NCBI GenBank assembly: GCA_016223085.1
Contig: JACRPS010000006.1
Span: 186,001-250,000 of the forward strand
DNA from: Chloroflexota bacterium
GTDB lineage: Bacteria > Chloroflexota > Anaerolineae > Aggregatilineales > Phototrophicaceae
Direction of reading: 5' to 3'
Length of the DNA: 64,000 bases
Shown: positions 43,520-52,936 of the stretch, piece after piece
Layout: each line of letters begins with the position of its first letter
How positions within the stretch are numbered: the stretch's first letter is position 1
Position numbers and translations under genes: made by a program
The notes under the pieces: model-generated
Database searches by the model: none
What the model was told of the DNA's origin: nothing
Seen by the model: only the letters and a program-made list of their open reading frames with translations

Positions 43520-45611
43520 AAAGACAGTAGAAGTTCCGGTTAAAGGGATGGACTGCGCGGAGTGCGTGGCGCACGTACAACATGCTATTGCTCAGTTACC
43601 GGGGGTTCAATCCGTTGAAGTATTTCTGTCATCCGAAAAAGCGGTCTTGCGCCTCGATCCAGCACGGGTCAGCCTTACCGATATTCGTGCGGCAGTTGCG
43701 GGCGCAGGGTACTCCGTTCCTGAGCCTGCTGAAACAGCCTCCACCGAAACGATGAGCGCAGGTTTTAATCGCTCAATCCTGAGTCTGTTTGGCGTTGTTT
43801 TTGGAGCGGTTTTACTGATTGTCATCGCTGGTGAGGGATTGGGGTTATTTGAGTCCATTACAGATATAATCCCCGCGCCACTGGGTTATGTGCTGGTCTT
43901 GATTGCAGGTTATCCCACGTTTCTCAACGTGGTTCGCGCGGCAATGAAGCGCCAGGTGATTTCGCATACCTTGATGAGTATTGGTGTGATCGCCGCCCTG
44001 GTTGTAGGGCAGTGGGTGACAGCGGCGATTGTCGTCTTTTTCATGCGTGTGGGGGATTATGCCGAACGCTTCACGACTGAGCGCAGCCGCCGGGCGCTCA
44101 AGAATTTAACGGCAATGGCACCGCAGACTGCCCGCGTCGAACGGAACGGGCAGGAACAGGAAGTGCCGCTTGCCGAGGTCCAGATCGGTGAAACCGTCAT
44201 TGTCCGCCCTGGCGAGAAAATACCGGTGGATGGCGAAGTAATTGCAGGACAGGCAACCATCAATCAAGCCGCGATTACGGGTGAATCCATGCCTGTTGAG
44301 GCGGGGATCGGCTCCAAAGTTTTCGCTGCCACCCTTGCCGAACTGGGCAGCCTGCGTATTCGTACCACCCATATTGGTGCAGATACAACTTTCGGGCGGG
44401 TCATTCGTCTGGTCGAAGAAGCGGAAGCGCATCGCGCTGATGTGCAGCGCATCGCAGATAAGTTCTCGGCTTATTTCCTGCCAGTGGTGGCATTTATTGC
44501 TTTACTGACATTTCTCATCAGCCGTAACCCGCTTTCAACGGCTGCGGTGCTGGTGGTGGCCTGTTCTTGCTCACTCGCTCTCGCTACCCCTATCGCTATG
44601 CTTGCCTCAATCGGGGCCGCCGCAAAAATAGGTCTGCTGATCAAGGGTGGCAAATATATCGAAGCACTGGCGCGTGCCGATGTCGTGCTGATTGATAAAA
44701 CCGGCACACTCACATTAGGTCGCCCACAGTTGACTGACGTAATTACCCTCAATGGTATACCGGAAAACGAAATTCTCGCGCTGGCGGCTTCGGCAGAACG
44801 TTACTCTGAACATCCGCTGGCAGAGGCAGTACGGGCCGAAGCCCGCCGCCGCAATATCGCGCTTTACGAACCACAAGCATTCGAGGCTGTTCCCGGCTCT
44901 GGTGTACGGGCACAGATTAATGGCAGCAGCATTAGTGTCGGGAGTCGTCGTCTATTGACACAACCTCTAGCAGTCTCAGTTGATTTGGAGGCCCAGGGAA
45001 AGACCGCCTTATTCGTGCAGCAAGATGGCGAAGTTGTTGGTGTTATGGGCGCGTCGGACACGGTGCGTTCAGAAATTCCGCAGGCTATCGCCGCTTTACG
45101 CGCATTGGGTATCCAGGAGATTAGCATACTCACGGGCGACAACGAGCGAGTTGCTTCCGCTTTAGCGCAGAAATTAGGCGTGAACTATCGGGCAAACCTG
45201 CTGCCAGAGGAAAAAATAGCGATAGTGAAGGAATACCAGGCACAAGGGCATATCGTAGTGATGGTGGGCGATGGTGTGAACGACGCTCCTGCCCTGGCAC
45301 AGGCAAATATTGGGATCGCTATGGGTGCAGCCGGGACCGATGTTGCTTTAGAGGCAGCCCACATCGCGCTGATGCGTGAGGATTGGACACTGGTGCCAGA
45401 AGCCATCCACATCGCACGCCGCACAATGCGCGTCGTCAAGACCAATATTGCCTTTACCGCCATTTACAATCTGCTGGGGCTGACACTGGCTGCCTTTGGT
45501 ATTCTGCCGCCCATCCTGGCTGCGGCTGCTCAGTCGCTTCCTGATCTGGGTATTCTCGCCAATTCGTCACGGTTACTTCGGTTGAAGAGAAACGACCATC
45601 TCACACGCTAA
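43509..45611 (+). CDS. P1B-ATPase with CSC motif
   Basis: The ATG at 43509, inside the repressor 3' end, follows AAGGAG and is preferred to the longer open frame. The 700-residue pump has one HMA domain (GMDCAEC, about 12), TGES, DKTGT (DKTGTLTLGRPQ), [33 protein letters not shown], and in helix 6 CSC (VACSCSLALATP) instead of CPC. The last helix reads AAAAQSLPDLGILANSSRLL, unlike the HEGG/HEG endings of Zn/Co pumps. These variations put it in a little-studied subclass. With a CmtR-like repressor, Cd or Pb export is likely. Confidence 0.9.
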   Translation: MASEKTVEVPVKGMDCAECVAHVQHAIAQLPGVQSVEVFLSSEKAVLRLDPARVSLTDIRAAVAGAGYSVPEPAETASTETMSAGFNRSILSLFGVVFGAVLLIVIAGEGLGLFESITDIIPAPLGYVLVLIAGYPTFLNVVRAAMKRQVISHTLMSIGVIAALVVGQWVTAAIVVFFMRVGDYAERFTTERSRRALKNLTAMAPQTARVERNGQEQEVPLAEVQIGETVIVRPGEKIPVDGEVIAGQATINQAAITGESMPVEAGIGSKVFAATLAELGSLRIRTTHIGADTTFGRVIRLVEEAEAHRADVQRIADKFSAYFLPVVAFIALLTFLISRNPLSTAAVLVVACSCSLALATPIAMLASIGAAAKIGLLIKGGKYIEALARADVVLIDKTGTLTLGRPQLTDVITLNGIPENEILALAASAERYSEHPLAEAVRAEARRRNIALYEPQAFEAVPGSGVRAQINGSSISVGSRRLLTQPLAVSVDLEAQGKTALFVQQDGEVVGVMGASDTVRSEIPQAIAALRALGIQEISILTGDNERVASALAQKLGVNYRANLLPEEKIAIVKEYQAQGHIVVMVGDGVNDAPALAQANIGIAMGAAGTDVALEAAHIALMREDWTLVPEAIHIARRTMRVVKTNIAFTAIYNLLGLTLAAFGILPPILAAAAQSLPDLGILANSSRLLRLKRNDHLTR

Positions 45612-45651
45612 ACCTTACTTTTGAACTTTGGGTGAAGAAAGGATCTGAAAT

Positions 45652-45879
45652 ATGTGTTTGTTTTGTACTGCTGTCCCTATGACGTTTGCGCTAGGGGCGC
45701 GCGCTCATGCCAAGCATATCGAAAGGCGTAAAACGGCTGAGGCACGCGGTGAGCCACCACCAAAGTTTGTTACAGTCCGTACTATTCAGCACGCCACTAC
45801 GGTTGCTTCTGTAACGTTGGTTGTCGGTGCTGTGATATATCACGGGGTGATCAGTCCACAGGTCGGGATGGGAACGTAG
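45652..45879 (+). CDS. Small Cys-containing membrane protein between ATPases
   Basis: A 75-residue protein with an N-terminal MCLFCTAVP (CxxC), a basic central part, and one membrane helix (about 49-66). GAAAGGATC precedes its ATG. No family is known to me. It lies between two P1B-ATPase genes, 40 bp and 25 bp from them, so it is probably part of their operon and may bind the same metal through the CxxC. Confidence 0.6.
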   Translation: MCLFCTAVPMTFALGARAHAKHIERRKTAEARGEPPPKFVTVRTIQHATTVASVTLVVGAVIYHGVISPQVGMGT

Positions 45880-45904
45880 CAGTATTCCCAAAGGATAGTG
45901 ATAG

Positions 45905-48028
45905 ATGAATAACACAAAATTGGATGTCTATGTCGGCAATATGGACTGCGAACACGATGCAGCAAATTTAGAGCGAGGACTGCAAGATTTTCAGGGTATT
46001 GTTGACCTGAAAGTCTACCCTAAAGCCGCTAAGGTTTCGCTGACCTATAATCCCGAAACCACTTCGCCACTGGCGCTGCGCGAGAAGTTGAACGAACTGG
46101 GCTTCCCCCCGCAGGCTGGCCGCGCTGTACCGGAACAGCCCAAGCTCTGGCGCAATCCAAAGGTGATTACAGCGGTAATCTCCGGTGTGCTGCTATTGGT
46201 CGGCTGGCTGTTAGGGCAGGCTACTTTACCACAAGTCGTCACTTATGGCATCTATATCGCTGCGGTTGTGATTGGCGGCTATTATTTTGGACGGGAAGCG
46301 ATTGAAGAACTAATCCTGGAGCGGGAAATCGGCATCGAACTGCTGATGTTGGTGGCAGCGGTTGCCGCGCTGCTGTTGGGTGAACCTGCCGAAGCAGCCA
46401 TGCTCGTTTTCCTGTATTCCATTTCAGAAGCTGCCGAAGGCTATACCGAAGAGAAGACGCGCTCGGCGGTACGCGCATTAATGGATTTAACACCCAAAAT
46501 GGCGCTTGTCCGACGGGAGGGGCGTGAGATCGAAATCCCAGTCGAAGAACTGGCGGTGGGGGATGTCTTCATCGTCAAACCGGGGCAGTCCATTGCCACA
46601 GATGGAGTGGTTCTCACCGGAATGTCGAATGTCAATCAAGCGCCGGTGACGGGCGAAAGTGTGCCTGTTGAAAAGCAACCGGAGGATAGCGTATTCGCAG
46701 GCAGCATCAATGGCGAAGGCGCATTAGAAGTACGGGCGACCAGAACCTTCGCCGACAACACCATTGCGCGGATTATTCATATGGTTGAAGAAGCTCAGGA
46801 GAAGAAAGGCAATAGCCAGCGATTCATCGAGCGCTTCGGCAAGCTGTACAGCCCGGCGGTGCTGCTGGGCGGCATTCTGTTTGCGCTGGTGCCGCCGCTG
46901 CTGTTCAATGGCGCTTGGGAAACCTGGCTGACACGGGCCGTGGTGTTTATCGTTGCGGCTGCCCCTTGCGCGCTCGTTATCTCCATTCCGATTACGATGG
47001 TTGCCACACTGGGAACGGGCGCGCGCAAAGGCGTGCTGATTAAGGGCGGCAAGTACGTCGAGCAGCTTGCCAAAATCACTGTCGTCGCCTTGGATAAGAC
47101 CGGAACGCTTACACGAGGAGAACCCGAAGTCACGGATGTCATCCTCCTACGCGACGGACAGATGCATGGCATCACATCATCAGAGCAGATGTTAGCGGTA
47201 GCCGCCGGGGTTGAACGCCTCAGCCAGCATCCTTTGGCGCGGGCAGTGACGCAGCACGCGGAAACACACGGAATTGTTCCGGCAGTCGTGGCTGATTTTC
47301 GTTCCCTGACGGGCGCTGGGGTGACAGCACGGTTGAATGGTTCCACGATTTACGCAGGCAGCCCCGATCTGTTCGAGAAGCAGTTAAACATTTCCTTAAC
47401 GGGCGGTGTCGCCGAGATCAGAGCTTTGCAGAGCGAAGGCAAAACCGTGGTGGTCGTGGGAGACGCACAAGCACCCTGGGGTTTAATCGCCATCCGCGAC
47501 ACGATTCGCCCGAATGCACGGCAGGCGCTTGAAGGGCTGCATCGGGCCGGTGTGCGCGTGGTCATGCTCACGGGCGACAACGAGCGCACCGCGCAGGCCA
47601 TTGCGCGAGAAGTTGGTGTAGATGAGTTCTATGCCGATCTTAAACCTGAGGACAAGGTAACGCGCGTTCGTGAACTCGCGCAGAAGCACGGCTATGTAGC
47701 AATGGTCGGCGATGGCGTCAATGACGCACCTGCGCTGGCCGAAGCGACCGTTGGTGTGGCAATGGGCGCAGCAGGGACGGATGTAGCGCTGGAAACCGCC
47801 GACGTTGCACTGATGGCCGATGATCTGGAAAAGCTCGTCTATGCCCTCCAACTTGCCAAACGCAGCAAATCCGTCGTGAACCAGAACCTGGCGCTGTCTG
47901 GAGTTGTAATCGGTGTGCTGGTCCTAGGCGCACTGTCAGGAGCATTTACTCTGCCAATTGCAGTGCTGGGACACGAAATCAGCGAGTTCGTCGTCATCGG
48001 CAGTGGTTTGCGTATGTTACGCGCATAG
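45905..48028 (+). CDS. P1B-ATPase with APC motif and degenerate HMA
   Basis: A 707-residue pump. The N-terminal HMA-like domain (1-72) has GNMDCEHDAANLER, so one Cys of CxxC is replaced by acidic/His residues. The core has TGES, DKTGTLTRGEPEVTD, SQHPLARA and GDGVNDAPALAEATVGVAMGAAGTD. Helix 6 reads AAAPCALVISIP (APC, where Zn pumps have CPC and Co pumps SPC), and the last helix carries HEISEFVVIGSGLRML. It fits a Cd/Zn/Co exporter of unusual motif class. Third gene of the CmtR-type operon; a hairpin follows. Confidence 0.9.
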   Translation: MNNTKLDVYVGNMDCEHDAANLERGLQDFQGIVDLKVYPKAAKVSLTYNPETTSPLALREKLNELGFPPQAGRAVPEQPKLWRNPKVITAVISGVLLLVGWLLGQATLPQVVTYGIYIAAVVIGGYYFGREAIEELILEREIGIELLMLVAAVAALLLGEPAEAAMLVFLYSISEAAEGYTEEKTRSAVRALMDLTPKMALVRREGREIEIPVEELAVGDVFIVKPGQSIATDGVVLTGMSNVNQAPVTGESVPVEKQPEDSVFAGSINGEGALEVRATRTFADNTIARIIHMVEEAQEKKGNSQRFIERFGKLYSPAVLLGGILFALVPPLLFNGAWETWLTRAVVFIVAAAPCALVISIPITMVATLGTGARKGVLIKGGKYVEQLAKITVVALDKTGTLTRGEPEVTDVILLRDGQMHGITSSEQMLAVAAGVERLSQHPLARAVTQHAETHGIVPAVVADFRSLTGAGVTARLNGSTIYAGSPDLFEKQLNISLTGGVAEIRALQSEGKTVVVVGDAQAPWGLIAIRDTIRPNARQALEGLHRAGVRVVMLTGDNERTAQAIAREVGVDEFYADLKPEDKVTRVRELAQKHGYVAMVGDGVNDAPALAEATVGVAMGAAGTDVALETADVALMADDLEKLVYALQLAKRSKSVVNQNLALSGVVIGVLVLGALSGAFTLPIAVLGHEISEFVVIGSGLRMLRA

Positions 48029-48048
48029 ATAATCCCATCTTGTAGCAG

Positions 48049-48077
48049 GGCATGTCTCTCTAATTGAGAGATATGCC
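48049..48077. terminator. Bidirectional hairpin between convergent operons
   Basis: GGCATGTCTCTC and GAGAGATATGCC pair over 12 positions with one mismatch and a 5-nt loop. It sits 20 bp after the ATPase stop and just before the 3' end of the convergent methyltransferase gene. Confidence 0.7.
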
Positions 48078-48085
48078 ACATGTTG

Positions 48086-48700
48086 TTAAAACTTCTGATA
48101 CAACGTGATCTTGTATCCGAAACGACCGTAAGTGGCAGGTACTTCGTAAAGGAATTTGAGTGGTGCGGCAGCAGCAATTGGCTCCAGCTTCCGATTGATG
48201 TCCGAAAAAGCAAAATTGGCGAGCAAATTCGCCAATCGCCTTAGCAAAGAAGGCTGCTCTTTTTCTGGCAGGAACTTGTCAAATACCACAGCGCGTCCGC
48301 CTGGCTTCAGAACACGCGCCGACTCCCGAATACAGGCGATGGGATCGGGAATGACTGCAAGGATGAGATGCAGCACAACCGCGTCGAAACTTTCGGAAGC
48401 CAATTCTAATGCTTGACCATCCATCGTCGCTGCTTGCACTGGACGTTTCAATGCCTCTGCTTTGCGGCGAATATGCCCCACCATGGCTGGGGTAATGTCA
48501 ACCGCAGTAATCTCTACGCCTTCTGGAATATACTGAATATCTTCCCCTGTTCCCGCGCCAACCAATAACACCCGCTCACCCGCTTTGAGTTCCAACAGTT
48601 GAATGGACCGTTTACGCGAAGTGTTGAAGGATCGCACAATCCGATCATAAATAGGGGCATAAAGCGTGTAACGGATGCGATTCCATCCATTGGTATTCAC
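48086..48700 (-). CDS. UbiE-like SAM methyltransferase
   Basis: GTG at 48700 (VNTNGWNRIRY) follows GGAGAAG and is preferred; an ATG at 48742 would overlap the dsbA-like gene by 23 bp. The product of about 204 residues has motif I VLLVGAGTGEDIQYI, motif II ITAVDITPAMV, and Methyltransf_11-like SFDAVVLHLILAVIPDPIACIRESARVLKPGGRAVVFDKF. It resembles phosphatidylethanolamine or quinone methyltransferases. Substrate unknown; no metalloid-binding cysteines. Last gene of the five-gene SmtB-type operon. Confidence 0.8.
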   Translation of the reverse strand: MNTNGWNRIRYTLYAPIYDRIVRSFNTSRKRSIQLLELKAGERVLLVGAGTGEDIQYIPEGVEITAVDITPAMVGHIRRKAEALKRPVQAATMDGQALELASESFDAVVLHLILAVIPDPIACIRESARVLKPGGRAVVFDKFLPEKEQPSLLRRLANLLANFAFSDINRKLEPIAAAAPLKFLYEVPATYGRFGYKITLYQKF

Positions 48701-48719
48701 TTTGAAGCTTCTCCGGTCA

Positions 48720-49418
48720 CTAGCGTGCCAATTCCTCTTCAATCATGGCGATAATGGCATCCGCGCTTAGTTCTTCAACCAGGCGACCATTGATAAAAAA
48801 TGTCGGCGTTCCGGTAACGCCTAGCGCTTCGCCATCCGCTTGATCCCGCTCGATTCTTGCCAGATAATCCGGGTTTTGAAGGTCGGCAGTAAACTGCTCA
48901 ATGTTCAGTCCTAGTTCAGTTGCATAGCTCATAAAAAGATCAATCTGCGGCGTTCGCTGTTCCCCCCACTCTGGCTGGCGTGCGAACAACATCTCCTGCA
49001 TTTCCCAGTACATACCCTGTGCGCCTGCAGCTTCGGTTACAGTTGCAGCCAATACGGAGTTGTTATGAAGCGGGAAGTAGCGCACAACCAGTCGCACACG
49101 TTCATCGTATTCCTCTAACAACTGTTTCACGAAAGGAAACGCAGCCCGACAGGACTCGCATTCAGGATCAAGGAACTCCACGATTGTGACTGGTGCGGTT
49201 GCAGACCCAAGCGTAGGACTGTCTGATCTGATGAGCCGTGTATCATCAACAGATACAGCAGTGGATTGTCCGCTATCGTACAAAGTAGCCAGCAAAATTC
49301 CGACGATCACAACAGGAATACCGATCATGAGCAGGATAAGTGCTTCACGATTCTCACCTTTACCGCGCTTGGATGACCCGGGTTTAGCGGTTGTTTGTGT
49401 TTTGGATGATTGAGGCAT
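48720..49418 (-). CDS. DsbA-like thioredoxin-fold protein (CESC)
   Basis: The ATG at 49418 (MPQSSK) follows CGGAGAA. The 232-residue protein has a membrane anchor (about 25-47), then a Thioredoxin_4/DsbA domain (75-230) with active site FLDPECESCRAAFPF, and cis-Pro loop GVTGTPTFFINGRLV. It has a different dipeptide from the CPYC protein at 13904, hence a different redox potential. It directly follows the DsbB-cytochrome fusion gene, giving a complete oxidative pair. Confidence 0.88.
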   Translation of the reverse strand: MPQSSKTQTTAKPGSSKRGKGENREALILLMIGIPVVIVGILLATLYDSGQSTAVSVDDTRLIRSDSPTLGSATAPVTIVEFLDPECESCRAAFPFVKQLLEEYDERVRLVVRYFPLHNNSVLAATVTEAAGAQGMYWEMQEMLFARQPEWGEQRTPQIDLFMSYATELGLNIEQFTADLQNPDYLARIERDQADGEALGVTGTPTFFINGRLVEELSADAIIAMIEEELAR

Positions 49419-49490
49419 ATTGTTTTCTCCGTTCAATAGGTGTTTGAGTATTTAATAGAAGCAGCGATCAAGCTGCCTGTTCTTATCACT

Positions 49491-50474
49491 TCAAGGAGTG
49501 AGTGAACGCAAATAGGCAATTACCGCGAGGACTTCGGTATCCGTAAGCGCAGGATTGCCACCACTACCCGGCATCATCATCCCGGTTTGGCTCTGTGGAT
49601 CAGATGGATGTCGCCCAGCTCGAATGAACTCCAGTAGATCATTATCTGAGCGTTCCTGCATAAATTCGGTATTGACCAGCGGAAGTCCTAAGTTTGTAAC
49701 CCCCTGAGCATTCTGACCGTGACAGGCACTGCATTGACTCAGATAAACCCGTTGACCGGTAAGAATGAAGTTTTCTGGATACGGGGTAGTGGAAAGGGCA
49801 ACCGGCGCAACTGTTGTTGCAATCGTGAACTCGTCGGCAGTGGTTTCACTGGAGGTCTCAGTCAGGCGTGCATTCTCGCTTATACGACTGGCAAGACCAA
49901 CGACAACGATGCCTACATACACAGCAATAAGGGCTGCCGATGCCCACTTCAGCCACCTTTGATTGCTTACCTGAGACGAGGTTTCGGTTTGATTCATCTC
50001 CTCATCATCGGAGGGTTTATGCCAGATGACAGCCAGCGTAATGACGGTGAAGGCAGTAAAAGCAGCGAAGGGTATCCCCACAAATCCAAACCATTCAATC
50101 CAGCGCGTGCTACATGGCACACCGGCGGTACAGGGCTGAAGAGTCTCAGGAATTAGCCCGTAGTAAAGGAGGCTGTGATACAGTCCAATACCCAGCCCGA
50201 ATAAACTCAATGGCAAAACATAATACTGAACTCTCCTATCGCGCAGCAGAATACCGATGCCTATAATGACCACCAGCGGGTACATCAAAATACGTTGATA
50301 CCAGCAGAGGTTACACGGGATAAACCCCATCACCTCGCTGAGAAACAGACTGCCTAGCGTGGCAATGAGCGCCTGCGACCACGCAACGTAAATCAGGTAT
50401 TCACGCAGACGGTCTACCCGCGACAGTGTTGCATAACGCAGATAATCTGAAATCTCGTTAATCTGCTCCGTCAT
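49491..50474 (-). CDS. Fusion of DsbB/BdbC disulfide oxidoreductase and cytochrome c
   Basis: A 327-residue membrane protein. Residues 25-155 are a four-helix DsbB/BdbC domain with both cysteine pairs: FIPCNLCWYQRI and LQPCTAGVPCSTRW. After a charged linker comes a fifth helix (about 175-195), and residues 235-325 form a class I cytochrome c domain with haem site SQCSACHG and a Met-rich segment (TGMMMPGSGG) supplying the axial Met. DsbB normally passes electrons to quinone; the fused haem offers a direct route to cytochromes. Encoded between the ATPase (3 bp) and DsbA genes. Confidence 0.9.
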   Translation of the reverse strand: MTEQINEISDYLRYATLSRVDRLREYLIYVAWSQALIATLGSLFLSEVMGFIPCNLCWYQRILMYPLVVIIGIGILLRDRRVQYYVLPLSLFGLGIGLYHSLLYYGLIPETLQPCTAGVPCSTRWIEWFGFVGIPFAAFTAFTVITLAVIWHKPSDDEEMNQTETSSQVSNQRWLKWASAALIAVYVGIVVVGLASRISENARLTETSSETTADEFTIATTVAPVALSTTPYPENFILTGQRVYLSQCSACHGQNAQGVTNLGLPLVNTEFMQERSDNDLLEFIRAGRHPSDPQSQTGMMMPGSGGNPALTDTEVLAVIAYLRSLTP

Positions 50475-50477
50475 GGC

Positions 50478-52913
50478 TCATTCCTTTCGATATCCAAGCA
50501 GGCGTAGTGCATTCCCAACGACAACCAGTGTGCTGCCTTCATGTAAGACAACTGCAAAACCAAGCTGAACAATACCCAGCACAGAAGTAAAAATCAGCAG
50601 CACAATCACCCCTAGAGAGATATAGAGATTTTGCTGGATGATCTGGCGGCTGGTGCGGCTCAACCCTACTGCGAACGGCAATTTCCCTAAATCGTCACCC
50701 ATCAACGCAACGTCAGCCGTTTCCAATGCGACTGCCGTTCCAGCGCCGCCCATCGCAATCCCAACCGTTGCCGTTGCCAGCGCTGGCGCATCGTTCACAC
50801 CATCACCGATCATTGCAATCGCCTGATACTTCTGCTCAAGCTGCTTGATGATGTTGAGCTTGTCTTCTGGCATCAGTTCTGACTGCACTTCCGTCAGCCC
50901 CACCTGAGTAGCAACATTCTTTGCCACATCATTGTTGTCACCCGTGAGCATGACAAGATGCTCAATCCCTAGTCCGCGCAGGTTATCCATAACCGCCTTA
51001 ATGTTGGAACGGGGGGTATCGGCTAAACCCAAAATACCGAGGATTTTGGTTCCTTTACTGACAATCATCGTTGAACGTCCGGTTTTTTCCAGTTCCTCTA
51101 CCCTGCCAGTTAAGCTCCCATCCAGCGACATGCCTGCCGTTTCGGTAAACAATTTCACCGATCCCACCAGAACGGGTTCGCCCCCGATAGCGCTGCGAAC
51201 GCCGCGACCCGGCACATTTTCCAGTCCTTCCGCTTTAGGCAGTTGCAGCTTTTTCTCCTGCGCTGCACGAACGACAGCCTGTGCCAACGGGTGATTCGAC
51301 TGCTGTTCCACCGCACCCGCAATACTCAATAGTTCATCTGGGGATGCACCATCCAGAGAGACAACATCGGTGACGTTGAAAGTGCCGCTGGTAATCGTGC
51401 CAGTTTTATCGAAGGCGATGGCTTTGAGCCTGCCAAGATTTTCCAGATGCACACCGCCCTTAATCAATACGCCGTTACGGGCTGCCTGCGCGATGCCTGC
51501 CAGTACCGCTGCCGGAGTGCCAATTGCCAGCGCACAGGGCGAGGCAGCGACTAGCAGCAACATCCCACGATAGAAGCTGTCTTGCAGCGGAAGCAAATTC
51601 AGCAGCGGTGGGATAACAATCAGCAACGCTGTAGCGATGAAAACAGCGGGCACAAAGCGGCTGGTGAAACGGTCCGCAAACTGCTGCGTTGGGCTTTGCT
51701 GACTCTGGGCTTCGGCGACCAGTTTCATGACACGACTCAGGGTATTGTCGGCTGCAACTCGTGTAACACGAATTTCCAGTGCATTGTCCTTATTGACGGT
51801 TCCGGCGAAAACTTCATCGTCAACAGCTTTCGTGACAGGTACGCTTTCGCCAGTGATCGGACTCTGGTCAATCGTACTGCTGCCTACAGCAATCTCACCA
51901 TCTACTGGAATGCGATCCCCGGGTCGGGCAATCACGATATCACCCACTTGAAGCCCCTCAACGGGTTCTTCGACAATCTGACCATTGCGTTTAACCTGGG
52001 CAGTCTTAGGCATCAAAGCCCCCAGTGCGTTAATGGCATTGCGCGCACGATCCAACGCATAATGTTCACCAGCGTGACCGATAGAAAACAGCAGCAGCAA
52101 GAATGCGCCTTCGCCGAGTTCGCCGAGCACGGCTGCTCCTGCTGCTGCCGCCAGCATCAGAATGTCCGTATCCAACTTGCCTTTGAACAGCGCAGGAATA
52201 GCGTGGGTCGCAACGTCGAAGCCGCCTGCAATATAGGCAAGGATGTAAAACACATTCACAGTCAGAGGTGTGAACCCTAAAAAGCGCTCGCCTAACCAGC
52301 CAGTTAGGAAAAACACAGCCGCCAAACCGACCAAGATCAGCGTCCAACGCTCCTGCATCCAATGCGGTAGAAAGACGGGTGCGCTGCCGTGATCGTGTCC
52401 ATGTCCGCCTGCTTCATCCTCATGGTCGTGTTCACCTTCATGCGCGATGCGCTGTTGTGATGGCCCTGTGGAGGCGATCAAATCAACTCCCATACCACGA
52501 ATGGTGCGCTCAATGTTTGCGCGTTGAAGCACTTCGCTGTCATAAGCCACAAAAATCACTCCGGCGGCATAATTGACACTGGCATGGATCATCCCTCTCA
52601 ACTGCTTTAGTTGTCTTTCCAGATTGGGTGTTGCATCGCCACTGTGCATTCCTGTAAAGGGAATTTGCTCATGTCGATAGCGCTGATTGATTTCTGCACC
52701 CGCATCGTGAGCCAACCGCTGAACAGTCGCTAACGAGATCAGGTTGGGGTTATAGTGCAGGCAAAGACGCGCCTCACCGTTTTCATGGACGATGTGCGCC
52801 TTTTCAATGCCACGCTGCTGATTTAAGCGTGTGGTCAGAATGTCCACGCATTCATCCTGTGAGTCCAATTCAGGCAGGATCAGTTTGAGTTCAAGTTGTG
52901 TTGTACTTTCCAT
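50478..52913 (-). CDS. P1B-4-type ATPase (SPC/HEG) with His-rich linker
   Basis: The ATG at 52913 (MESTTQ) is taken, since the longer frame overlaps czcO by 49 bp. The 811-residue pump has two HMA-like N-terminal domains without CxxC, then a His/acid linker (EGEHDHEDEAGGHGHDHG, about 182-200). The core has TGES, SPC in helix 6 (AASPCALAIGTP), DKTGTITSGTF, SNHPLAQA, GDGVNDAPALATATVGIAMGGAGT, and HEGSTLVVVGNALRLL in helix 8. SPC plus HEG is the P1B-4 mark for Co/Zn/Cd. The usual TD after GAG-T reads TAVALETAD. Second gene of the SmtB-type operon. Confidence 0.92.
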   Translation of the reverse strand: MESTTQLELKLILPELDSQDECVDILTTRLNQQRGIEKAHIVHENGEARLCLHYNPNLISLATVQRLAHDAGAEINQRYRHEQIPFTGMHSGDATPNLERQLKQLRGMIHASVNYAAGVIFVAYDSEVLQRANIERTIRGMGVDLIASTGPSQQRIAHEGEHDHEDEAGGHGHDHGSAPVFLPHWMQERWTLILVGLAAVFFLTGWLGERFLGFTPLTVNVFYILAYIAGGFDVATHAIPALFKGKLDTDILMLAAAAGAAVLGELGEGAFLLLLFSIGHAGEHYALDRARNAINALGALMPKTAQVKRNGQIVEEPVEGLQVGDIVIARPGDRIPVDGEIAVGSSTIDQSPITGESVPVTKAVDDEVFAGTVNKDNALEIRVTRVAADNTLSRVMKLVAEAQSQQSPTQQFADRFTSRFVPAVFIATALLIVIPPLLNLLPLQDSFYRGMLLLVAASPCALAIGTPAAVLAGIAQAARNGVLIKGGVHLENLGRLKAIAFDKTGTITSGTFNVTDVVSLDGASPDELLSIAGAVEQQSNHPLAQAVVRAAQEKKLQLPKAEGLENVPGRGVRSAIGGEPVLVGSVKLFTETAGMSLDGSLTGRVEELEKTGRSTMIVSKGTKILGILGLADTPRSNIKAVMDNLRGLGIEHLVMLTGDNNDVAKNVATQVGLTEVQSELMPEDKLNIIKQLEQKYQAIAMIGDGVNDAPALATATVGIAMGGAGTAVALETADVALMGDDLGKLPFAVGLSRTSRQIIQQNLYISLGVIVLLIFTSVLGIVQLGFAVVLHEGSTLVVVGNALRLLGYRKE

Positions 52914-52936
52914 GCTGTTTTCGCCCTTTCTCGCGC

